Below, piece by piece: positions 1 through 9,282 of a DNA stretch of 55,722 nucleotides. The stretch comes from an uncultured Porphyromonadaceae bacterium. GTDB lineage: Bacteria > Bacteroidota > Bacteroidia > Bacteroidales > Muribaculaceae. Where the stretch lies: contig CABTZK010000011.1 in NCBI GenBank assembly GCA_902489275.1, positions 1-55,722 of the forward strand. Direction: 5' to 3'. Under the pieces are notes generated by a model, which was not told the DNA's origin, did not search any database, and saw nothing but the letters and a program-made list of their open reading frames with translations. The position numbers and the translations under genes are program-made. Numbering within the stretch: position 1 is the first letter of the stretch; each line of letters opens with the position of its first letter.

Positions 1-252
1 ACCAGGCTGAAAAGCAACATGAAAGGAGCTTTGATGAGCGTTTCTGACAGACTCTTACTCAGAAAAAGAGCCATTATAGAAACTGTGAATGATGAGCTTA
101 AGAATATTGCACAGGTGGAGTACTCCAGACATAGATGCTTTGACAATTTTATCGTCAATTTATTAGGCGCCATTGCAGCCTATTGCCTGTTCCCCAAAAA
201 GCCGTGTATCAATGTACAAAGGACTATTGACACACAGCTTGCTCTGTTCTAA
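1..252 (+). CDS. IS982-family transposase, C-terminal fragment (cut by window edge)
   Basis: The reading frame is already open at base 1 and runs to a stop at 250-252, so only the last 83 codons of a larger gene are inside the window; the ATG at 19 is probably internal. The protein contains RKRAIIETVNDELKNIAQVE followed by HRCFDNFIVNLLGAIAAYC, which matches the conserved end of IS982-type DDE transposases from Bacteroidota, including the late glutamate of the DDE triad (in IIETVNDELK). Whether the whole element is intact depends on sequence to the left. Confidence 0.8.
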   Translation, partial: TRLKSNMKGALMSVSDRLLLRKRAIIETVNDELKNIAQVEYSRHRCFDNFIVNLLGAIAAYCLFPKKPCINVQRTIDTQLALF

Positions 253-298
253 ATTCGTCGAACTCACGTTATTTAGCCTTATTCAAGTTTTAGTGCCT
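253..298. mobile_element. Probable right end of the IS982-type element
   Basis: Between the transposase stop and the RNase Z stop lie 46 bases containing AAATTCGTCGAACTCACGTT. In IS982-type elements the terminal inverted repeat sits a few dozen bases past the transposase stop, so the right end probably falls here. The left end is outside the window, so the repeat cannot be paired and the exact boundary is inference. Confidence 0.35.
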
Positions 299-1219
299 CT
301 ACACTTTGTTCAAGTCTAGGGTGAGCCCCTCGGTGGAGAGGAGCGTGTGGGGAAAGACTTCCTGGGCTTGCTTGAGCAAGAGCGTGTCGTCAAGGTAGCG
401 CTTGCTGTAATGCCCCAGGATGAGATGCCTTACCCCAGCGGCCTGAGCCACTTGCGCTGCCTCGCGGGCTGTGCTGTGGAAGCGATGGCGCGCCTGGCGG
501 GCACAGTCATCGCCATAGGTTGACTCGTGGTAGAGCCAGTCAACGCCCTCCACAGCGCTCACCACGCGCTTGCTGGGCGCGGTGTCGCTGCAATAGGCGT
601 AACTGATGCTGGAATCGGCATCGGTCGTGAGCTCGCGGTTGGGAATGGTGCAGCCCTCGGGGGTGACGAAATCTAAGCCTTGGCGCAGGCTGTTCATAAA
701 GTAGACGGGCACTGCCCATTGCTTCACCTTGTCGGGGATGATGTGGCGCAGCTTGGGTTTCTCGTCAAAGCGAAAACCCACTGTGGGGATGCGGTGACGC
801 AGGGGGAATGCGGTGACCGTAATCGCGTCGTCGTCGTAGACGACGGCCTTGCGAGTGCCTATCAAGTCCCACTCGATGCGATAGCTCATGTCGCGGCAAA
901 AGTAGTTGAGCATGCGCTGAAAAAGCTCGGCGCCATCGGGGAAAATGTGAATGGTCACGGTGCTGGTCTTGCCCAGCAAGGCAAGCGTGGATAGCAAGCC
1001 AGGAAGCCCAAAGCAGTGGTCGCCATGCAGGTGACTGATAAAGATGTGGCTCAGCCGCGAGAACTTGAGCCGCTTTTGGCGCATGGCTAACTGTGCCCCC
1101 TCGCCGCAATCAATCATGAAGAGGTTGTCGCGAATGTTTAGCACCTGGCACGATGGCAGATGCTTGAGCGAAGAGGTCGCCGAGCCGCAACCCAGGATGT
1201 TGAGGTCGAATTTTGTCAT
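299..1219 (-). CDS. rnz: Ribonuclease Z
   Basis: A 306-residue metallo-beta-lactamase-fold endonuclease that trims the 3' end of tRNA precursors in the cytoplasm. The zinc-binding HxHxDH motif is visible as SHLHGDHCFGLPG (H63, H65, D67, H68), followed later by the DTAPS aspartate segment, the HESTY histidine and a GHYSKRY histidine near the C-terminus, in family order. The length is normal for bacterial RNase Z (about 300-310). In this group many tRNAs lack an encoded CCA, which fits a need for this enzyme; tRNA-His in this window is an example. The gene converges with the transposase fragment, and only 46 bases separate their stops. Confidence 0.95.
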   Translation of the reverse strand: MTKFDLNILGCGSATSSLKHLPSCQVLNIRDNLFMIDCGEGAQLAMRQKRLKFSRLSHIFISHLHGDHCFGLPGLLSTLALLGKTSTVTIHIFPDGAELFQRMLNYFCRDMSYRIEWDLIGTRKAVVYDDDAITVTAFPLRHRIPTVGFRFDEKPKLRHIIPDKVKQWAVPVYFMNSLRQGLDFVTPEGCTIPNRELTTDADSSISYAYCSDTAPSKRVVSAVEGVDWLYHESTYGDDCARQARHRFHSTAREAAQVAQAAGVRHLILGHYSKRYLDDTLLLKQAQEVFPHTLLSTEGLTLDLNKV

Positions 1220-1429
1220 TTGGCACAGTGTTTTGCAAGCACGAAGATAGTCATTTTTTTGCAGATAGGCAAAAATCGCATCCAGTCACGTCGATGCGGG
1301 GGGGGTGTCTACATTTAACAATTAATCTAAAAATTGTCTAAAATCACCGTTAAAATATGGCATATTTAGTCGGCAAGTGTTATATTCGCGAAAAATTAGG
1401 GTCATGCGCCTGTTTTTAATGTAGAGAAT

Positions 1430-2080
1430 ATGAAACCTGTCACCAATATGCTGCTCATTACAGCGCTCATTTGCTATGTGTTCCTGCCTTTTTACTCCAT
1501 GGAACTCACTGGGTGCATCACCGGGCTGAAATATACCTCGGGACTCATTACCGAGAATTTCAGCATCTTGCGCACGCTCTTTGCGCTGGTGCCTTTCCTG
1601 GCCTGCTTTGGCGCTATCGTTTTCAATTGCATGAAAAACCGCTATTGGGGGCTGGTTGCAGGTTTTTTTATCATTGGCGGCTTGTTGTTCTACATTCTCA
1701 CGGCCCATCCCGTCAATTTCCCCTTGCTGCATGACCCCGACGTGATGCCGGGCGACCCGCAAGAGGGCATCCCCGTGAAAGGCTTGGCCAGTGGCTATTA
1801 CGTGAGTTATGCCTTTCTGTGGCTATCGCTCGTCTCGTGCATTGTCTCGCTCATGCCATTCAAGTTCAACACCGTGCTTGAGCGTTCTATCGACGAGACC
1901 TTTGAGAAGGTGGGGCATGAGATACACGATGAGTTGAATCGTTTTGAGGGCAAGACGTGCTTCAAGAAGAGCAAGAGCGCCCCTGAGCCCCCATCGGCGA
2001 TTGAACAGGCCGGGGAGCAGCCTCGCAAGGAGGAAAATTGGGCCGACTACATGCCGCCGGGCTCAACCGACGGCGAGTAG
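1430..2080 (+). CDS. Hypothetical multi-pass membrane protein with acidic C-terminal tail
   Basis: I do not recognise this 216-residue protein. About four hydrophobic segments are visible: residues 5-23, roughly 46-66, 71-91 and 120-141. The last about 75 residues are soluble, charged and proline-rich (for example APEPPS and PPGSTDGE), so the protein is likely a membrane anchor with a cytoplasmic tail. A near-match to the Bacteroidota -7 box (TATATTCG, around 1381-1388) lies about 40 bases upstream. The gene stands alone, divergent from RNase Z and convergent with the LpxA-like gene. Function unknown. Confidence 0.75.
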   Translation: MKPVTNMLLITALICYVFLPFYSMELTGCITGLKYTSGLITENFSILRTLFALVPFLACFGAIVFNCMKNRYWGLVAGFFIIGGLLFYILTAHPVNFPLLHDPDVMPGDPQEGIPVKGLASGYYVSYAFLWLSLVSCIVSLMPFKFNTVLERSIDETFEKVGHEIHDELNRFEGKTCFKKSKSAPEPPSAIEQAGEQPRKEENWADYMPPGSTDGE

Positions 2081-2119
2081 GCAAGGAAACGTCAGGGAGC
2101 ACCCCTCTTCCATCAACGA

Positions 2120-2920
2120 TCAAAATTCCTCGTTAGCATTGGAGTTGACAGCCACAATTTTGTTGTCGTGCTCCTGGATAAAGGTCAGGATGCGTTCGCG
2201 CTCTTTGCTTTCTGGGATGTCTTCCTTGATGCGCTTCACCGCGTTGAACACGCTGGTGCTGCTCTCATAGATGTGGCGGTAAGTTTTCGCCACATTGTCG
2301 ATGCACTCCTCGCTCAGGCCAACGGCGCGCATGGTGACCGCGTTGATGCCAGCATACTGGGTGGGGTTGTGGGCCACCACGATGTAGGGCGGCACGTTGC
2401 CGCTGATGCGGCATCCCCCCTTGACCATGACAAAGCGCCCCACCTCGCTGCCACTGTGCAGCATGGAATTGGACGACATGATCACATAGGAGTGAATCTT
2501 AGACCGTCCTGCAATTTGCACGCCATTTCCAATCACGCATCGGTCGCTCAGCTCCACATCGTGCCCGATGTGAGTCTCAGCCATCATGAAGCAATGGTTG
2601 CCAATGCGAGTCCCCCTCTCAGGCTGGCTGCCACGGTTGATGATGGTGTGCTCGCGGATGATGTTGTTGTCGCCAATGTAGCAAAACGACGGCTCGCCAT
2701 GCCAGTGAAAGTCTTGAGGCTCGGCAGCGATAATCGCCCCGTTGTAGATTTTATTGTTTTTCCCGATGCGAGCGCCCGTGAGGATGCTCACGTATGGATA
2801 AATGATGCACCCGTCGCCAATCTCGGTGTTCTTGCTGATGAAAGCAAAGGGGTGAATGGTCACGTTCTCCCCAATCTTAGCGGTTGGGTCGACGTGGGCT
2901 AATGGACTGATGTTGCTCAT
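2120..2920 (-). CDS. LpxA-like UDP-GlcNAc O-acyltransferase paralogue
   Basis: A 266-residue left-handed beta-helix acyltransferase with hexapeptide repeats over about residues 8-185 and a helical C-terminal domain, as in LpxA, the first enzyme of lipid A synthesis. The catalytic histidine is kept (H120 in ETHIGHDV), as are the PQD aspartate (D70) and the histidine matching E. coli H160 (H155). Two substrate-contact positions differ by alignment to the E. coli motifs: K76 is H72 (PQDFHWHGEP) and H144 is R139 (IAGRSK). No lpxC/fabZ or lpxD neighbour is present, whereas the canonical Bacteroidota lpxA usually follows an lpxC-fabZ fusion. It may be a second LpxA-family enzyme with a changed acceptor; the family is firm, the substrate is not. 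Confidence 0.8.
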   Translation of the reverse strand: MSNISPLAHVDPTAKIGENVTIHPFAFISKNTEIGDGCIIYPYVSILTGARIGKNNKIYNGAIIAAEPQDFHWHGEPSFCYIGDNNIIREHTIINRGSQPERGTRIGNHCFMMAETHIGHDVELSDRCVIGNGVQIAGRSKIHSYVIMSSNSMLHSGSEVGRFVMVKGGCRISGNVPPYIVVAHNPTQYAGINAVTMRAVGLSEECIDNVAKTYRHIYESSTSVFNAVKRIKEDIPESKERERILTFIQEHDNKIVAVNSNANEEF

Positions 2921-3016
2921 AATCTGGTTTGCGGTTTTTTTACAGTTTGCAGCTGGCGGTGCCCCGTGTGGCTACAGTGGTGAATAAAGATGCTAAGAGG
3001 GAGGGTGGCATGAGCC

Positions 3017-4408
3017 TTAGCGGCCGCCGCCCAGCGCCTGATAAAGGGTGATCACAGCCAAGTTGTTGTTCAGTTTCACACTCTCAAGCGAGATTTGGCT
3101 TCCCAGCAGCGATTGCTGGGCGGTGATCACGTCAAGATAGGTTGTGGTGGATAGAGCCAAGAGGTCCTCGTTGTAGGCCACAGCCTTTTCTAAGGCCTGT
3201 TCCTGCAACTCCACATTCTTTTGCTGCAAGCGATAGGACTCGGCATTGGCGAGGGCGTTCGACACATCGGCCGAGGCACTCAAAATCGAGTACTGGAAGT
3301 TGTTGAGCGCTTGCTCTTGCTGGGCTTTGGCGACTTTCAAGTTCGCGATGTTGCGTCCCTTGTCGAAAAGGGGCGCGGTGAGCGACCCGGCAAGGTTCAG
3401 CAGCCACTTGGCTGGGTCGATGACACTGCTGCCCACAAGTGTCCCGTAAGCCCCCGAGGCCTTGATCGACAGTTGAGGGTAGAATGCGGCTCGGGCCAGG
3501 TTGGTGGCATAGTAGGCCTGGGCAAAAGCCTGCTCGCTGGCGCGTACATCGGGCCGCTGGGCCAGGTAGCTCATGGGCACGCCGTTGCTCACTTTGGCGG
3601 GCATGGAGAGCTCGGAGTGCTCGTTCACGGCCCACTCTTGAGGCGTGGTGTTCATGAGCAGCGACAGGTTGTTGCTAACCTGGGCGATGCCCAGTTGGAT
3701 ATAGGGAATCGTGCCAATGATGCTTTGGAACCGAGCCTCGCTCTGCACCACAGCCACCTCGGTGAAGCCTGCCCGCGCGCTTTCTTTCATTTCTTTCATG
3801 GTTTTCACCGTCTCGCTGGCCAGTTTGGCGTTTTCGTTGTAAATCTTGAGTTGGTTCTTCAGCGAGACCAGGTTGTAGTAGCACGTGGCTACACCGGCAA
3901 TGATTTGCGATTGCACCGCCTGGCGGTAGGCCTCGCTTTGCAGCAGGGCACTCTTGGCAGCACGCTTGCTGTTGGTGATTTGGCCGTAGATGTCGGTCTG
4001 CCAGCTCATGGTGAAAGGCAGTTGCCAGCCCCATTGCATGTCGTTGCTCCCAAACTTGCTCCCGCTGCGGTTAGGCGAAAAATAGAGACTGGGGAAATAG
4101 GACAGCTTGGCTCCAAGCAGGCGGGCTTGGGCAATGTCGATGTTGAGTTTGGCGTTCTTCAAGTTGGTGTTGTTGGCCAGTGCCTGCTCAATGTAACTTT
4201 GCAGCAAGGGGTCGGTGAACACTTCACGCCAGTCTAAGTTGCCCAGTGTCGCGCTATCGACAGGCATATCCTTGACTTTGGCGTAATCGCTCACGATGGG
4301 AGCGTCGGTTGGAGTGGCGTACTCTTTATACATCTTGCAGCTGCCCATTGTGGCGGCAAGAGCCACCACAACGGCTGCAATCGTTAAATATCTCGTTCTC
4401 ATGATCAT
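3017..4408 (-). CDS. Outer-membrane efflux lipoprotein (TolC/OprM/NodT family)
   Basis: A 463-residue outer-membrane channel of a tripartite RND efflux system. The N-terminus is a lipoprotein signal ending in a lipobox with Cys24 (LAATMGSC). Two long alpha-helical/beta-barrel repeats typical of the OEP family follow, with the usual SYLAQRPDVRASEQAF segment and the FYPQLSI strand. The start codon overlaps the stop of the pump gene by four bases (ATGA, 4405-4408), so translation is coupled to the pump. It is the last gene of the adaptor-pump-channel operon. Exported compounds cannot be told from sequence. Confidence 0.93.
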   Translation of the reverse strand: MIMRTRYLTIAAVVVALAATMGSCKMYKEYATPTDAPIVSDYAKVKDMPVDSATLGNLDWREVFTDPLLQSYIEQALANNTNLKNAKLNIDIAQARLLGAKLSYFPSLYFSPNRSGSKFGSNDMQWGWQLPFTMSWQTDIYGQITNSKRAAKSALLQSEAYRQAVQSQIIAGVATCYYNLVSLKNQLKIYNENAKLASETVKTMKEMKESARAGFTEVAVVQSEARFQSIIGTIPYIQLGIAQVSNNLSLLMNTTPQEWAVNEHSELSMPAKVSNGVPMSYLAQRPDVRASEQAFAQAYYATNLARAAFYPQLSIKASGAYGTLVGSSVIDPAKWLLNLAGSLTAPLFDKGRNIANLKVAKAQQEQALNNFQYSILSASADVSNALANAESYRLQQKNVELQEQALEKAVAYNEDLLALSTTTYLDVITAQQSLLGSQISLESVKLNNNLAVITLYQALGGGR

Positions 4409-7400
4409 TTCTCTTCTTCTTGATAAGACGTTTTATCAATTTCAGGGGTGTATTGGCTTATCTCACGCTCAATCTCGCTGTTGTCGGTATCCTTCCAGTG
4501 CAGTGGTCTCACTTTCTCTTGCAGCGTTTGGAACATCACGAACAAGGTCGGGACCACAAGCACCTGGAGCAGCATGCCCACCAGCATGCCACCCACGGCA
4601 CCCGTTCCGAGTGCCTGGTTGCCGTTGGCGCCCACACCGTTGGCAAACATCATCGGCAGCAGGCCAATGATCATGGCCAGTGAGGTCATCAAGATGGGGC
4701 GGAGGCGTGCCGCGGCACCCGCCACAGCAGCGCCTGTGATGGACATGCCCGTGCGGCGACGCTCAAGGGCAAACTGGATGATGAGGATGGCGTTCTTGGC
4801 CAGCAGGCCAATGAGCATAATGAGTGCAATCTTCAAGTAAATGTTATTGGGGACACCAAAGGTCACTGCAAACAAAAATGCTCCGAACAGGCCAAACGGG
4901 ATAGAGAGGATGACGGACCAGGGTAAAATGTAACTCTCATATTGCGCACTCAAGATGAGGTAGACAAAGAGCAGGCACAAGGCGAAGATAATCGCTGTTG
5001 AGTTGCTCGACTTCTGCTCCTCGCGCGAGAGTCCCGAGTACTCGTAGTTGTAGCCTTGCGGCAATACTTGCGCTGACACTTCCTGCACAGCCTGCATGGC
5101 CTGGCCCGATGAGAAGCCGGGATTGATTGAGCCGTTGATGCTGATAGACTGGTACAAATTGAAGCGTGACAGCGATTGAGCCGCGTAGATGCGTTTCAGG
5201 GTCACAAAGTCGGTGATGCTGGCCATCGTGCCGCTGGCCGTGCGCACCTTAATCGCATTGAAAGTCTCGGGACTCACGCGAGCCTCTGGCTCGGCCTGCA
5301 GCATCACGCGGTACATTTTCCCGAAGCGGTTGAAGTTGGACACGTACATGCCGCCATAGTAGCCCTGCAAGGCGGCTAGGACACCCGAAGTGCCCACCCC
5401 GGCCTTGGCAGCCTTGGCCTCGTCGATATTGACCATGTATTGCGGATAGCTGGGGTTGAAGCCCGAGAAGGCCATCTGGATTTCGGGCCGTTGCATCAAA
5501 GCGCCGATGAATTGCTGCTCAATTTGGAAGAACTTGTTAATATCGCCGCCCGTTCGGTCTTGAAGCTCAATCGTGATACCGTTGGAGGCGCCATAGCCGG
5601 CAATCATGGGCGGAGCGAAAACCATCACGGTAGCATCCTTGATTTTGGCGGCAATCATCATGTAGATTTGCTTGATGATGTCGTCGCTTGAGCGCTCACG
5701 CTCATCCCATGGCTTCAGTTTGATAATCGCCATGCCTTGGTCGGTGCCTTGGCCGCCCATCATGGAGTAGCCCTGGACCACGGTGCGGTTGTCGATTTCT
5801 GGCGTCTGCCGCAGGATAGCGTCGAGTGAGTCCATCACGGCAATGGTGCGGTCTTGGCCCGAGGCCGGGGGCAACGTGGCCGAAGCCATGATGATGCCCA
5901 TGTCCTCATTGGGTACAAAGCCACTGGGAGTCAACTTCATGAAAAGAACCAGCAGGGCAATGGCTACGGCGGTAATAGCCACCGCCAGCCAGCGGAACTT
6001 GATGAAGAAGTTCACCAGCTTGCGATACTCCTTCAGCACCTGGTCATAGACCTTGTTGAACCCGTGGTGGAACTTGTCGATGGGAGAGCGTCGCGCTTGA
6101 ATCTCGTGGCCATTCTCGTCTGTCTCTCGCTTGTGTGGCTTGAGGAACACGGCGCAGAGGGCTGGCGAGAGCGTCAAGGCGTTAATTGCCGAGATGCCGA
6201 TGGCGAATGCCATGGTGAGGCCAAATTGCTTGTAGAAAGTGCCCTCGACACCAGGCATGAACGATACCGGGATAAACACCAGCATCATCACAAGGGTGAT
6301 GGAGACAATCGCGCTGCCAATCTCGCCCATGGCGTCGATTGAGGCTTGCCGGGCACTGTGATACCCCTCATCAAGTTTGGCATGCACCGCCTCGACCACC
6401 ACAATGGCATCGTCGACGACAATGGCAATAGCCAGCACCAGTGCCGAGAGCGTGAGCAAGTTGATGGAAAAGCTCATGAGGTAGAGCATCGCGAATGTGC
6501 CAATGAGGGATACTGGTATGGCGATGGCGGGAATGAGCGTTGAGCGGAAGTCTTGAAGGAAAATGTAGACCACAAGAAACACGAGGATAAATGCCTCGAC
6601 GAGTGTCTTCTCCACCTCGTTGATAGAGGCGTTCAAGAACGTGTTGGTGTTCATGGGCACTGTAAAGGTCAAGCCCTTGGGCAAGTCTTTCTTCATTTCC
6701 TCAATTTTCTCCTCGATGTTGTTAATCACCTCCGAGGCGTTGGAGCCGGCGGCTTGCATGATCATGCACGTCGAGGCTTTGTGTCCATTGCCCATCGACT
6801 TGAAGCCGTAGGTTAGGCGTCCCAGCTCAATATTGGCCACATCTCTAAGGTATAGCGTCTGTGGACCGTTGGCACGCACGATGATGCTGTCGAATTGTTC
6901 GGGCATCGACAAGCGCCCCTTGTAGCGCAGCGTGTACTCAAAATCCTGGTGGCCCGACTCGCCAAATGAGCCTGGGGCGGCTTCAATGTTCTGGTCGGCC
7001 AGTGCCATGCGCACGTCGTTCGGCATGAGTCCATACTGGGCCATCTTGTCGGGCTTGAGCCAGATGCGCATGGCGTAGTCGGCGCCCATGTGCATGGCCT
7101 CTCCTACACCTGTCACACGCTTAACGATGGGCAGGATGTTGATAGACATATAGTTGTCGATAAACTCCTGGCTATAGTTGTCGGTGCTGTCCACCAGCGA
7201 AATGCCCATGAGCATTGACGTTTGGCGTTTGATAGTAGAAACACCGATTTGGGTCACCTCGCTGGGCAGCAGGCCTTGTGCCTGATTCACGCGGTTTTGG
7301 ACGTTCACGGCGTCCATGTCGGCATCGGAGCCAGGTTTGAAGTGGATGGTGATGCTGGCGCTTCCCGATGCGGCGGTCGACTGGATGTAGTCCATGCCCT

Positions 7401-7620
7401 CCACGCCGTTGACCACCTCCTCGATGGGCTGCACCACGGCATTCATTACCGTCTGCGCGTTAGCGCCTGGGTAAGAGGCTCGCACCATGATGGTTGGCGG
7501 AGCAATGTTAGGGTACAGCTCAATGGGCAGGCTGACCAGTCCGATGCATCCCAGGATGACGATGAAAACCGAAATCACCGTTGAGAGCACCGGTCGATTA
7601 ATAAATGTTTTTAGATTCAT
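4405..7620 (-). CDS. RND multidrug efflux pump, HAE1 (AcrB/MexB) family
   Basis: A 1071-residue inner-membrane proton-driven pump. The first helix carries FINRPVLSTVISVFIVILG, and the two-fold arrangement of 12 membrane segments with two large periplasmic loops is clear. Helix 4 carries the proton-relay aspartate pair (AIAIVVDDAIVVVEAVHAKL) and the second half contains GLLAKNAILIIQFA. Length is typical for HAE1 pumps (1020-1080). The C-terminus is about 25 residues longer than the last helix and hydrophilic. It lies 49 bases after the adaptor gene and overlaps the channel gene by four bases. No regulator gene lies beside the operon. Confidence 0.96.
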   Translation of the reverse strand: MNLKTFINRPVLSTVISVFIVILGCIGLVSLPIELYPNIAPPTIMVRASYPGANAQTVMNAVVQPIEEVVNGVEGMDYIQSTAASGSASITIHFKPGSDADMDAVNVQNRVNQAQGLLPSEVTQIGVSTIKRQTSMLMGISLVDSTDNYSQEFIDNYMSINILPIVKRVTGVGEAMHMGADYAMRIWLKPDKMAQYGLMPNDVRMALADQNIEAAPGSFGESGHQDFEYTLRYKGRLSMPEQFDSIIVRANGPQTLYLRDVANIELGRLTYGFKSMGNGHKASTCMIMQAAGSNASEVINNIEEKIEEMKKDLPKGLTFTVPMNTNTFLNASINEVEKTLVEAFILVFLVVYIFLQDFRSTLIPAIAIPVSLIGTFAMLYLMSFSINLLTLSALVLAIAIVVDDAIVVVEAVHAKLDEGYHSARQASIDAMGEIGSAIVSITLVMMLVFIPVSFMPGVEGTFYKQFGLTMAFAIGISAINALTLSPALCAVFLKPHKRETDENGHEIQARRSPIDKFHHGFNKVYDQVLKEYRKLVNFFIKFRWLAVAITAVAIALLVLFMKLTPSGFVPNEDMGIIMASATLPPASGQDRTIAVMDSLDAILRQTPEIDNRTVVQGYSMMGGQGTDQGMAIIKLKPWDERERSSDDIIKQIYMMIAAKIKDATVMVFAPPMIAGYGASNGITIELQDRTGGDINKFFQIEQQFIGALMQRPEIQMAFSGFNPSYPQYMVNIDEAKAAKAGVGTSGVLAALQGYYGGMYVSNFNRFGKMYRVMLQAEPEARVSPETFNAIKVRTASGTMASITDFVTLKRIYAAQSLSRFNLYQSISINGSINPGFSSGQAMQAVQEVSAQVLPQGYNYEYSGLSREEQKSSNSTAIIFALCLLFVYLILSAQYESYILPWSVILSIPFGLFGAFLFAVTFGVPNNIYLKIALIMLIGLLAKNAILIIQFALERRRTGMSITGAAVAGAAARLRPILMTSLAMIIGLLPMMFANGVGANGNQALGTGAVGGMLVGMLLQVLVVPTLFVMFQTLQEKVRPLHWKDTDNSEIEREISQYTPEIDKTSYQEEEK

Positions 7621-7669
7621 ATTTTAAATAATGATGTCTAATAGAGTGTTTTTTTGAGTATGCTGGTTC

Positions 7670-8983
7670 TTATTTCTTGCCTTTGCCTGCTTGCTTGCCG
7701 TTCTTCTCGCCTTGGGCTTGCTGCATTTGGGCAGCCATGGCAGCGGCTTCCTGTGGCGTGAGGATTTTAGTGCCCTCTTTCACCTTGCTACCCACGCCTT
7801 CGACCACAATCACGTCGCCCACGTTGAGCCCCTCGGTCACCGCATAGTTCTGGCCATCGTCCAGCTTGTTCACCTTGATGGGCGTGCCCACTGCCATGCG
7901 GTTCTTGTCAAGCACGTAGACATACTTCTGGTCTTGCACCTCGTAGGTCGCCTTTTGCGGAATCACAATCACGCCATGTGTTGGGGCGGGAATGAGTACC
8001 TCGCCGGTGCTGCCACTGCGGAGCATGCCGTTGGTGTTGGGGAACAAGGCGCGCACGCTGGCCGAGCCTGTTGCCGAGCTGAGCACGCCTGCCACGGTCG
8101 ACACGCGGCCGGGCTGGGCATAGGTGGTGCCATCGGCCAGGCGAAGTCTCACGCTGGGCATCTTGCTGATGGCTGTCTCTAACGACACGCGGCCGCCTTG
8201 CGTGAGCTCGATAATCTGCTTCTCATTCAAGGAGAAATAGGCATAAACCGATGAGTTATCGCTGACGGTGGTCAGAGGCTGTCCGCTGGGGCTGGCCAGC
8301 GACCCCTCGCGGTTGGAGATAACGCCCACGATGCCATTGCAAGGAGCGGTCACATGCGAGTAGGAGAGATTTTTGCGGGCATTGACAACGGCCTGTTGAG
8401 CCTGGCGGAGGCCCGATTGGGCTTGTGCCACTCCGCTTTGGGCTGCCTGAAGCTGCGATTGGGCTGCCTTGAGTTGCAGGGCCGATGTCTCATACTGGTA
8501 GCTGCTGATGATGCCCTTGTCGAGCAATTTCTTTTGGTTGCTGGCCGTGAGCTGGGCGGTAGCCACGCTGGACTGGGCGCTCACCACTTGGGCTTGCGCG
8601 CTGGCTACCGCGCTGCGGGCGCTGGCCACGCCAGCCTGGGCGCTGCGCAAGGCTGCTTGATACTGAATATCGTCGATGAGGAAAAGCAATTGGCCCTTGG
8701 TCACGCGCTGCCCTTCTTCGACACACACACGGGTAATGTTGCCCGAAACCATCGGGCGCACCTCAACGTCAACCTTTCCCTTGATGGTGGCGGGATAGGA
8801 GGCGTCGACATTCATGTCGCCTATGCCCACGGTCTGGGTCTGAACGGCGGCAACGTTCTCTTGCCCCATTCCCATGCCTTTGTGCTGGCCATTTTTGCCA
8901 CCGTGGCATGCCGAAAAAAGTGCGATAGCGCCCATGGCGATGAGTGCCATTGGAATCGGTTTTGACTTAATTTTCTCAAACAT
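7670..8983 (-). CDS. RND efflux periplasmic adaptor (AcrA/MexA family lipoprotein)
   Basis: A 437-residue membrane-fusion protein linking pump and outer-membrane channel. A lipoprotein signal ends at Cys26 (ALFSAC). The split lipoyl domain shows VEVRPMVSGNITRVCVEEGQ and, after the hairpin, HVTAPCNGIVGVISNREGSL. The helical hairpin between them (about residues 105-205) is made almost only of Ala, Gln, Ser and Val, with repeated AQSG/AQSQ units. The C-terminal about 20 residues are rich in Gln, Gly and Lys. It is the first gene of the operon; a -7 box lies about 90 bases upstream. Confidence 0.95.
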   Translation of the reverse strand: MFEKIKSKPIPMALIAMGAIALFSACHGGKNGQHKGMGMGQENVAAVQTQTVGIGDMNVDASYPATIKGKVDVEVRPMVSGNITRVCVEEGQRVTKGQLLFLIDDIQYQAALRSAQAGVASARSAVASAQAQVVSAQSSVATAQLTASNQKKLLDKGIISSYQYETSALQLKAAQSQLQAAQSGVAQAQSGLRQAQQAVVNARKNLSYSHVTAPCNGIVGVISNREGSLASPSGQPLTTVSDNSSVYAYFSLNEKQIIELTQGGRVSLETAISKMPSVRLRLADGTTYAQPGRVSTVAGVLSSATGSASVRALFPNTNGMLRSGSTGEVLIPAPTHGVIVIPQKATYEVQDQKYVYVLDKNRMAVGTPIKVNKLDDGQNYAVTEGLNVGDVIVVEGVGSKVKEGTKILTPQEAAAMAAQMQQAQGEKNGKQAGKGKK

Positions 8984-9073
8984 AACTCTTTGCTGTATTA
9001 TAATTGTTATCTTACTGCTGTTTTAAAAACGCTGTTTTTAGGGAGTGTCGTCACAGCGCAACAAAATAGGTTA

Positions 9074-9081
9074 CAAAGTTA
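9074..9081 (-). promoter_or_regulatory. -7 promoter box of the RND efflux operon
   Basis: Read on the minus strand this is TAACTTTG, a full match to the Bacteroidota -7 consensus TAnnTTTG. It lies about 90 bases before the adaptor start and inside the 299-base stretch without genes (8984-9282). No good TTG is seen at the -33 spacing, so the call rests on the -7 box and its position. The rest of that stretch is AT-rich with no further gene signal. Confidence 0.5.
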
Positions 9082-9282
9082 TCAATATTGTAGCATTTTT
9101 CACTTGTATTTTTTAATAATAAATTGGTAAATATTTCGGGCCGTTGGTTAAAATTCCTTTCGTCTCGGTGCGGTGGCTTCGTGCAACACCGGGGCAGCAC
9201 CCTGCATCGTTTTGTGGACGGCATCAAAAATCTATTTTTTTTGAGCGCTACAGGGGTAAAAAACATGAGACAGGAATTTGAA

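Noticed and set aside
3221..4237. Long open frame on the plus strand inside the efflux channel gene
   Set aside because: It is antisense to a clear OEP-family gene, its protein is low-complexity with no domain, and it follows from codon bias of the real gene.
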